DNA from: PVC group bacterium
GTDB taxonomy: Bacteria > Verrucomicrobiota > Kiritimatiellia > SS1-B-03-39 > UBA6053
Direction: 5' to 3'
DNA length: 8,358 nucleotides
NCBI GenBank assembly: GCA_003565035.1
Contig: PXDP01000045.1
Span: 1 to 8,358 of the forward strand
This document shows positions 1 through 4,903 of this stretch, piece after piece. Every line of letters starts with the position of its first letter. Position 1 is the first letter of the stretch. Both the position numbers and the translations under genes were made by a program. The notes beneath the pieces are model-generated. The model was not told the origin of the DNA. It was given only the letters and a program-made list of their open reading frames with translations, and ran no database searches.

Positions 1-168
1 GAATACATGAACAACTTCCCGGGCGGGGAGTGGATCGAAGTGCCCCTTCGCCTGCGGGCGGGAGCCAACCGAACCCAATGGATCGATTCCGGTCCGCCCG
101 CGACGCTGCCGATGGATGGCGTTCGCGTGTACAGAGTGAAACAAATTTCGGAAGGAGCGGGGCAGTGA
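1..168 (+). CDS. C-terminal end of a probable exported or surface protein (5' end outside window)
   Basis: Frame 1 is open from the first base to a TGA at 166-168, giving 55 residues from EYMNNFPGG to SEGAGQ. The segment 'RTQWIDSGPP' followed shortly by 'VRVYRV' resembles the tail found on many large beta-rich exported proteins of Verrucomicrobiota and Kiritimatiellota, where a W-x-D-x-GPP stretch precedes a final RxYRV strand; this is recollection of a pattern, not a named domain. The TGA overlaps the GTG start of the next gene in GTGA, so the two are likely co-transcribed and translationally coupled. The function of the missing N-terminal part cannot be told. Confidence that it is coding rests on the open frame, the protein-like tail and the tight overlap with a signal-peptide gene. 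Confidence 0.7.
   Translation, partial: EYMNNFPGGEWIEVPLRLRAGANRTQWIDSGPPATLPMDGVRVYRVKQISEGAGQ
152..157 (+). promoter_or_regulatory. Ribosome binding site for the beta-barrel gene
   Basis: AAGGAG ends seven bases before the GTG at 165. It decides the start: the longer open frame from base 30 would add 45 residues with no export signal before the lysine-led hydrophobic segment, and those bases are already used in frame 1 by the upstream gene. Confidence 0.7.
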
Positions 169-1376
169 AAAAGTTACTTTTGTTTGGTTTAATGATTGTC
201 GGGATGTGTGCGGGGCGTGCGGAGTGGACGGTTGAAGCCGGCTATTGGTCGCGCAGCGGCATGGAGGTCCGCGCCCGGGGCGGCTCCCGTGCGGTGGACT
301 CAGGTGTGCGGATCGGTTCCCCCGGAATCCGGGATCAGGTTCTCTTCAGCGACCCCGCGTTCGATGCGCCGGATTTATCCGTGCAGGAATTACGGGAATT
401 CGACGACGGATTTGTCGGCCCCAGCGGCCTGCCGTTTTTTTTCAACGCGGGCGAAACCCAGTTTTTCGGATTCCAGAATGACATCCAGCACGATCCCGCC
501 GCCGGGACCCTGACGTTCCAAAGCACCCGCGAACGCGCCTCCGCCTCGGAACAGTTGCGGACGTCCCTCCAGACACAGGGAGACGGCACCTGGGGCGACC
601 GAGGCGATCTGAACGGTGACGGGGCGTATATCAGCCTGAACCGTATGCTGATCCACGGCGAGATTGTCTCGGTCGGTGCCCGCCTCCGCCTGGGGTGGAT
701 GAGCGGATTGGACCGCACCCTCGGCGCGGAGGGGCTGACTTCGCAGAGCTTTGCCGAAACCCGTGTGCGAACCGACAGGATGCAGCGTGAGACCCGTTCG
801 TTTGAGTATGATACCTTTGGAAATCCGTTTTTTCCGTCCGCGCCTTATGCCATGGAAGACCCGGAAGGGGTCGGCCCGCTGATTTCCGATGTGCCCATCC
901 ATTCCGTGATTCTGAATGATCTGGAAGAGGGGACCGAAACTCGAATCGGCGGAACCAGGAGGGATGCGATGGCCAGAATACGGCTGGAAACCGAAGCGGA
1001 TCTTTTTGCACTAGGCTTTGGTCCCCGCATGCGGATTGGCCTCACCGACTCTTTTGCTCTGTTACTGCAAGGAGGCGTGTCTGTGAATTTACTGGATGTT
1101 CATCTGCGCCGGGAGGAGATGCTGGTGACCTCCTCGGGACAAACGGTTTCTGCCTGGCTGGACGAATCGAGTCCCCAGAAATGGCTTGCCGGAGCCTCGC
1201 TGGGTCTGGGTGCGGAATTTTCTTTTGGAGATCACCTCATGCTTCAGGCCACCGCCGGATACGAATGGATAGAGAAGGCCCGGTTCCGGATCGGGCCCGA
1301 CGAAATTACCTATGACCTGAGTGGCTACCAAATTGATCTGGCGCTCGGCTGGCGCTTTGGAAGCACAGGAGAATAA
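165..1376 (+). CDS. Outer-membrane beta-barrel-like protein with signal peptide, unknown family
   Basis: Starting at GTG 165 the product is 403 residues. It opens with a typical type I signal peptide: two lysines, a hydrophobic core (LLLFGLMIVGM) and a likely cleavage after Ala19 (CAGRA/EW). The cysteine at 15 does not sit in a proper lipobox. The mature part is rich in alternating hydrophobic/polar segments separated by charged loops: for example around 'SVGARLRLGWMSG', 'FALGFGPRMRIGL', 'FALLLQGGVSVNLL', 'WLAGASLGLGAEFSF', 'LMLQATAGYEWIE' and the near-terminal 'YQIDLALGWRF' (about 388-398). This is the pattern of transmembrane beta strands, and the last strand ends in an aromatic residue as in outer-membrane proteins, though five residues (GSTGE) follow it. 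An acidic DLNGDG loop near residues 148-153 resembles a calcium-binding loop. It overlaps the preceding exported-protein gene by four bases. I do not recognise a specific family; a porin, a surface-display barrel or a passive OMP are all possible. Confidence 0.75.
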   Translation: MKKLLLFGLMIVGMCAGRAEWTVEAGYWSRSGMEVRARGGSRAVDSGVRIGSPGIRDQVLFSDPAFDAPDLSVQELREFDDGFVGPSGLPFFFNAGETQFFGFQNDIQHDPAAGTLTFQSTRERASASEQLRTSLQTQGDGTWGDRGDLNGDGAYISLNRMLIHGEIVSVGARLRLGWMSGLDRTLGAEGLTSQSFAETRVRTDRMQRETRSFEYDTFGNPFFPSAPYAMEDPEGVGPLISDVPIHSVILNDLEEGTETRIGGTRRDAMARIRLETEADLFALGFGPRMRIGLTDSFALLLQGGVSVNLLDVHLRREEMLVTSSGQTVSAWLDESSPQKWLAGASLGLGAEFSFGDHLMLQATAGYEWIEKARFRIGPDEITYDLSGYQIDLALGWRFGSTGE

Positions 1377-1397
1377 ACGCGTCTCGTGAAAGCGTTT
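1375..1397 (+). terminator. Weak hairpin at the end of the beta-barrel gene
   Basis: AAACGC at 1375-1380, overlapping the stop codon, can pair with GCGTTT at 1392-1397 across an 11-base loop. There is no T-run after the stem, so this is at best a weak transcription end or 3' stabilising hairpin. Confidence 0.2.
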
Positions 1398-1441
1398 GTG
1401 GCCCCGCCTAAGGAGGGCAAGCACCGGAAAACCCAGATTAG

Positions 1442-1467
1442 ATCCCGTTCATCCTGTTATCCCGTCC
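1442..1467 (+). repeat. Degenerate ATCCYGTY tandem repeat, about 9-base period
   Basis: Three consecutive units, ATCCCGTTC, ATCCTGTT and ATCCCGTCC, lie in the gap between convergent genes. The units differ by one or two bases and the middle one is a base shorter. Short intergenic repeats of this style recur across some PVC-group genomes; that this one does is an inference. Confidence 0.5.
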
Positions 1468-1472
1468 AAACG

Positions 1473-1518
1473 TTCCGACCATCGGAAAACGCTGGCACGC
1501 CTTTTCCGACGGTCGGAA
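1473..1518. terminator. Long inverted repeat between convergent genes, possible bidirectional terminator
   Basis: The arm at 1473-1489 (TTCCGACCATCGGAAAA) is complementary to the arm at 1502-1518 (TTTTCCGACGGTCGGAA) over 17 positions with a single mismatch (1481 against 1510), enclosing a 12-base loop. The mismatch is A-C in a + transcript but a tolerable U-G pair in a - transcript. Each arm is also palindromic on its own: TTCCGA-cca-TCGGAA on the left, TTTTCCGAC-g-GTCGGAAAA (1502-1520) on the right. It sits six bases beyond the stop of the - strand oxidoreductase gene and about 100 bases beyond the stop of the + strand barrel gene, where a shared terminator would be expected. Neither side has a clear T-tract, so termination is inferred from position and stem strength only. 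The doubled palindrome may also be a dispersed repeat element. Confidence 0.5.
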
Positions 1519-1523
1519 AAAGG

Positions 1524-2702
1524 TCAGTTCAGTTCAGGAACGTCGACCCAGCGTTTTTCTTTCCAGGACTGCATGCCGAGTTCGGCGAGCTGAACCCCTT
1601 TTGCACCTTCCATGAGGCTGTAACGCCAGGGTTCGTCGAGGGCGACGTGGCGGAGGAACATCTCCCACTGGATTTTGAAGGCGTTGTCGTATTCGATGTT
1701 GTTGGGAACATCGGACCAGCCTTTGTAGAAGTCGATGGGTTGGGGAATGTCGGGATTCCAGACGGGCTTGGGCGTGTCGGCGGCGCTTTGGACGACGACC
1801 TCGCGGAGACCGGCCACGGCGGATCCTTTGACCCCGTCGACCTGAACGGTGAGGAGGTCGTCGCGGCGGACGCGGGTGCACCAGGAGGAGTTGAACTGCA
1901 CCATGGTGCCGTCTTCGAGCAGGAACATGGCGTAGGCGGAATCGTCGGCGGTGCAGTCGAAAACAGAGCCGTCTTCGGCGCGGCGCTCGGGGAGGTCGGT
2001 GGCACCCCAGGCGACGAGGCTTTTGACGGGACCGAAGACGTTGTCGATGACGTAGCGCCAGTGACAGAACATGTCGATCATCATGCCGCCGCCGTCTTCG
2101 GAGCGGTAGTTCCAGGAGGGGCGCTGGGCGGGCTGATCGTAATCCATACCGGTGAAGACCCAGTAGCCGAATTCGCCGCGGACGGAGAGGAGCTTGCCGA
2201 AGAAGCCGAGTTTTTTGAGCATTTTGATTTTGCGGAAGCCGGGCAGCCAGAGTTTGTCCTGGACGACCCCGTTTTTGAGGCCGGCTTCGTCGACGAGTTT
2301 GGCGAGGCGCACGGCTTCGGCGGTTTCGACGGCGGTGGGTTTTTCGCAGTAGATGGCGAGCCCGGCTTTGACCGCTTTCTCGATAAAGCCGGCGCGCTGC
2401 AGGGTGCCGGAGGCGTCAAAGAAGATGTCAAACTTGCCGAATTTGCCTTCGAGCGCACCATCCAGATCGGTGGTGTATTCGTAGGGTTTGCCGATAGCGC
2501 GTTTGCCGAATTTATCGGCGAGAATTTTGAGTTTGTGCTCGCTGCGTCCGGTGAGCAGCACTTCGGGCATGAGGATGAGGTCGTTGGAGACTTTGATCCC
2601 GCCCTGTTCGATGATGGCGGTGATGGAACGGTCCAGATGCTGGTTGGTTCCCATGCGTCCGGTGACGCCGTTCATGATGATGCGGATCGGTTTGATTTCC
2701 AT
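1524..2702 (-). CDS. Gfo/Idh/MocA-family NAD(P)-dependent oxidoreductase
   Basis: The product is 392 residues, a normal length for the family. Residues 6-20 (IRIIMNGVTGRMGTN) form the first strand and glycine-rich turn of a Rossmann fold, and 'DIFFDASG' near 92-99 is the later strand next to the cofactor. The family's EKP motif is present as CEKP with Lys121, the usual catalytic lysine, followed by 'AVETAEAVRLAKLVDEAG'. In the C-terminal substrate domain, 'GGGMMIDMFCHWRYVID' supplies the conserved Asp210 and His214. Such enzymes oxidise, reduce or epimerise sugars and related polyols in the cytoplasm; the substrate cannot be read from sequence. It is the last gene of the regulator-GH88-oxidoreductase module, starting 88 bases after the GH88 stop, so action on a sugar released by the GH88 enzyme is plausible but inferred. 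No clear Shine-Dalgarno is seen before the ATG at 2702. A 441-residue open frame on the opposite strand is an antisense shadow of this gene. Confidence 0.9.
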   Translation of the reverse strand: MEIKPIRIIMNGVTGRMGTNQHLDRSITAIIEQGGIKVSNDLILMPEVLLTGRSEHKLKILADKFGKRAIGKPYEYTTDLDGALEGKFGKFDIFFDASGTLQRAGFIEKAVKAGLAIYCEKPTAVETAEAVRLAKLVDEAGLKNGVVQDKLWLPGFRKIKMLKKLGFFGKLLSVRGEFGYWVFTGMDYDQPAQRPSWNYRSEDGGGMMIDMFCHWRYVIDNVFGPVKSLVAWGATDLPERRAEDGSVFDCTADDSAYAMFLLEDGTMVQFNSSWCTRVRRDDLLTVQVDGVKGSAVAGLREVVVQSAADTPKPVWNPDIPQPIDFYKGWSDVPNNIEYDNAFKIQWEMFLRHVALDEPWRYSLMEGAKGVQLAELGMQSWKEKRWVDVPELN

Positions 2703-2748
2703 AAGAGGTAACGGGGTTTTGGGTTAATGTTGTTGTGTAAGATGCTCA

Positions 2749-2784
2749 GTCGGATCAGTCTGATCTGTCGGATCTGACGGATCG
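2749..2784 (-). repeat. Four-unit 9-base tandem repeat built on GGATC
   Basis: Read on the + strand, the four consecutive units are GTCGGATCA, GTCTGATCT, GTCGGATCT and GACGGATCG, followed by GCCGAC directly against the GH88 stop codon. The repeat fills much of the 88-base gap between the GH88 and oxidoreductase genes, so it would be transcribed as spacer RNA if the two share a transcript. On the - strand the units read (A/T/C)GATCCGNC, a core close to the ATCCCGT units at 1442-1467 beyond the other end of the oxidoreductase gene. It could be a dispersed intergenic repeat, a protein-binding array, or a site-rich region for a GATC methylase. Confidence 0.6.
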
Positions 2785-2790
2785 GCCGAC

Positions 2791-4149
2791 TTACAGGTAG
2801 AATTTAAGATACGGCTCGTCTTTGGCGAGGCGCTGGACGAGCAGCGCGGCTTCGCGGGCGTGGTAGTCGCCCCACATGCAGGATTCGTCGCAGGCGATTT
2901 TGCGGCCGGGGGGGATGTGGTCCCAGCCGTTGGGGAGGTGGTAGTTGCTGTGCAGAATCAGCCCGTGATGGGCGGGATTGGTGCTGAGGTAGGGCTCGTC
3001 GAAGACGGTGTTGAGGACGGTGAGGCCGGCCTGAAGGTAGTCTTTGCCTTCGTCTCCGAGATAGCGGCCAAGGCGGATGAGGCCCTGGGCGGCGATGACG
3101 GCGGCTGAGCTGTCGACGGATTCGTGATCGTTGTAGGGGTCGGCCACACTCTGGGTGTAGTCCCCGAGTTTGTGGAGATTGGGGGCACCGGTGTCCCAGT
3201 AGGGAATGCCGTCGAGGCTGGTGTGCTCAATGTAGAAATCGCAGACGGCTTTGGCGGCTTTGAGCATGAAGCCTTCGATTTCTTCGCGTCCGCCGAAGGG
3301 GGCGAGTTCCGCGTCGTCGAGGGTTTTGAGGAATTCGAGTTCTTCGGGATAGCCGGCGATGCACCAGGCCAGTCCGCGGGTCCAGGTGGTGAAGGGGGAG
3401 AAGCCTTGCTGACTGTTCGGGGCGCGGTAGTTGCCGTCGTTGACGTTGAAAAGACTTTCGTGGGCGGTGCGGCCGCGGATGTCAAAGGCGTCGCGGCCTT
3501 CGCCATAGAAAATCGCATAGTTGGCGGTGGTGCGGGCGTGCTGCACGAGGCGTTCGAGCAGCGAAATATTTTTATCGCCCTCCTCCATCAGCGGGTGGCC
3601 AAGCTGATAGCCCACTGCGAGAGCACGCAGAGAACGGATGGTGTCGGCAAACAGACTCTGCGGTCCGTTGAACGAGTAGATGTAGCCTTCGCCGTTGGCA
3701 ATGGTTTTCCAGCGGCGGGCCTGGGCGGCACCGGAGAGCTTGAGGGCCAATTCATAAAAATTGCGCTCCCATTCGTTTTCGGGGAGGCGGCCTTCGTTCA
3801 TGAGGCGCAGCAGATTGCCGTAGGTGCTGACGTTGTTGAAGCCGTGATCGTGCACCCCAAAGTGGGACACGTGCGGGGCCATATGCTTGACCGTGTTTTC
3901 GCGGCCGCTTTTGAGGAAGCGTTCGTCCCCGGTGGCATCGTATTGCAGAATTTCGGAGCCGAATTCAAAGCCCTGGGTCCATTCCGTCCAGCCGCGGGTG
4001 GTGTATTTGCCTTTGATGGTGAACACGGGCGAGCCGTTGGCGTGGTCGTATTCGTTCTGGATGGCGGTGATCTTGGCGGCGGAGAGTTCCCAGAGCTTGT
4101 TGAGCTTGGGCAACAGGTCGGCGGGGGTGAGGGTGGGGTTAATTTTCAT
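2791..4149 (-). CDS. Glycoside hydrolase family 88 protein (unsaturated glucuronyl hydrolase-like)
   Basis: The product is 452 residues, somewhat longer than the roughly 380 of the classical Bacillus enzyme, and is predicted to be an (alpha/alpha)6 barrel. Family landmarks are visible in order: 'GVHDHGFNN' with Asp101, matching the HD-x-GF motif that carries one essential aspartate; 'SLFADTIRSL' with Asp169, matching the second catalytic aspartate region; 'TWTRGLAW' at 255-262; and 'DSSAAVIAAQGLIRLG' at 346-361. GH88 enzymes hydrate the 4,5-double bond of the unsaturated uronic acid at the non-reducing end of lyase-made oligosaccharides, which releases the sugar by collapse of the product. 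The related GH105 family is less likely because of the DSSAA and W-x-R-G-x-A-W motifs. There is no signal peptide (it starts MKINPTLTPADLL), so it should act in the cytoplasm on imported di- or oligosaccharides. The start lies one base after the regulator's stop (TAAGATG). The substrate (glycosaminoglycan, ulvan, other) is undecided. Confidence 0.88.
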   Translation of the reverse strand: MKINPTLTPADLLPKLNKLWELSAAKITAIQNEYDHANGSPVFTIKGKYTTRGWTEWTQGFEFGSEILQYDATGDERFLKSGRENTVKHMAPHVSHFGVHDHGFNNVSTYGNLLRLMNEGRLPENEWERNFYELALKLSGAAQARRWKTIANGEGYIYSFNGPQSLFADTIRSLRALAVGYQLGHPLMEEGDKNISLLERLVQHARTTANYAIFYGEGRDAFDIRGRTAHESLFNVNDGNYRAPNSQQGFSPFTTWTRGLAWCIAGYPEELEFLKTLDDAELAPFGGREEIEGFMLKAAKAVCDFYIEHTSLDGIPYWDTGAPNLHKLGDYTQSVADPYNDHESVDSSAAVIAAQGLIRLGRYLGDEGKDYLQAGLTVLNTVFDEPYLSTNPAHHGLILHSNYHLPNGWDHIPPGRKIACDESCMWGDYHAREAALLVQRLAKDEPYLKFYL

Positions 4150-4150
4150 C

Positions 4151-4672
4151 TTAAAATCGTTTCCCTTTTTTGAGGTGGATGATCATAAATTCGCTGTCTT
4201 CGAGGGCTTCGTAGGTATGGTCGAGGGCTCCGTCGAATTGCAGGGAGTCGCCGGGCCGGAGTTCGTGCCGTTCTTTAGGAAGCTGGATGAGGAGATGTCC
4301 TTTGAAAACCCAGCAGACTTCGAAGTTGTCGGCATGGATTTCGGGGCGGGTGACGGCGGCGGATTTCGGAGCGACAGCGTGGAAGGCCCGGCAGTTGTTG
4401 TAACTGATGCGGCGGAAGTGGAAGCCGCCGGATTCATACTGTTTGCAGGTGGCACGCTGGGCGGTGCGCGATTCGGCCAGGGCAATCAGGTCGGTGGTGT
4501 TCAGGTCAAAGACCCGGCTCAGCCGGAACAGGGTGTCCAGTTCGGCGGAGGTCTGGTTGCGCTCCAGTTTGGAAATCACCGAAGGCGAAATCCCGGTGCG
4601 TTCCGACACATCTGCCAGCGTCATTCCCGCGCGTTTGCGCAGCTCTCTTACAATGGAAAAATCGAAGCTCAT
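4151..4672 (-). CDS. XRE-family transcriptional regulator with C-terminal cupin domain
   Basis: The 173-residue product has two parts. Residues about 6-62 are a helix-turn-helix of the XRE/Cro type: 'IVRELRKRAGMTLADVSERTGISPSVISKLERNQTSAELDTLFRLSRVF', broken here into the classic first helix (6-15), turn and recognition helix (28-38). Residues about 105-168 are a small cupin barrel, with His113, Glu118 and Gly125 fitting the first cupin motif (the second histidine is replaced by Asp115) and 'RPGDSLQFDGALDHTY' (His152) fitting the second. Such proteins bind DNA through the first part and sense a small molecule, often a sugar or metabolite, through the second. It is the first gene of the module and lies one base from GH88, so it most likely regulates the module and itself. 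A palindrome at 4688-4701 is a candidate operator. The ATG has only a weak AAGAAAT upstream. Confidence 0.9.
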   Translation of the reverse strand: MSFDFSIVRELRKRAGMTLADVSERTGISPSVISKLERNQTSAELDTLFRLSRVFDLNTTDLIALAESRTAQRATCKQYESGGFHFRRISYNNCRAFHAVAPKSAAVTRPEIHADNFEVCWVFKGHLLIQLPKERHELRPGDSLQFDGALDHTYEALEDSEFMIIHLKKGKRF

Positions 4673-4687
4673 ATTTCTTAAAACATC

Positions 4688-4706
4688 TTTTAGTGCTAAA
4701 ATTTAG
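4688..4706 (-). promoter_or_regulatory. Candidate operator for the XRE-cupin regulator
   Basis: TTTTAG (4688-4693), TG, CTAAAA (4696-4701) is a palindrome with six-base arms. It is followed at once by a second inverted pair sharing the middle arm, CTAAA-a-TTTAG (4696-4706), giving three half sites in 19 bases. It lies 16 to 34 bases upstream of the regulator's ATG and overlaps a possible -10 box. Autoregulation by a dimeric XRE protein is inferred from position and symmetry. Confidence 0.5.
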
Positions 4707-4729
4707 AATGTAAAGAAATTTTTTGTCGA
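4700..4729 (-). promoter_or_regulatory. Possible sigma-70-type promoter for the XRE-cupin/GH88 module
   Basis: On the - strand TCGACA (complement of 4724-4729, five of six to TTGACA) and TAAATT (complement of 4700-4705, four of six to TATAAT) are spaced by 18 bases in AT-rich DNA. The -10 element overlaps the candidate operator. The consensus used in this lineage may differ, so the call is weak. Confidence 0.35.
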
Positions 4730-4903
4730 TTTTTATGAGTTGATCCTCGTCGAAGCTCCTCAACATCATAATACGCATTTGAATCTACGATCTTTTCGAG
4801 AAACTGACCCTTCAAACTGAGGTCTGGTCGTCATTTCGGATTTTTTCGGGTTTGTTGGGGGGGGGAGTGATTCCTGCTGAGACGTGCAGTCAATAAATCA
4901 GTT
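4730..4903. other. Upstream part of the gap between the HEAT-like gene and the regulator
   Basis: No credible coding frame, tRNA or strong terminator was found here. The only notable feature is a run of nine G at 4857-4865, about 40 bases downstream of the HEAT-like gene's stop. GTTGA and TCAAC around 4739-4764 could form a short imperfect stem without a T-tract. Confidence 0.4.

Noticed and set aside
30..164. In-frame N-terminal extension of the beta-barrel gene from base 30
   Set aside because: It puts 45 polar residues before a clear signal peptide, overlaps the frame of the upstream gene, and a good AAGGAG site precedes the GTG at 165.
1386..2711. 441-codon open frame on the + strand
   Set aside because: It is antisense to the Gfo/Idh/MocA gene, whose motifs are clear. 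Its product is a low-complexity run of G, F, D, E and A typical of a complement-strand shadow.
3124..4173. 349-codon open frame on the + strand
   Set aside because: Antisense shadow of the GH88 gene with biased composition and no recognisable motif.
4151..4672. XRE regulator as a HipB-type antitoxin partner of the HipA kinase
   Set aside because: It has a C-terminal cupin domain, is more than 3 kb away from hipA, and is fused in operon with GH88. HipB proteins are short and adjacent to hipA.
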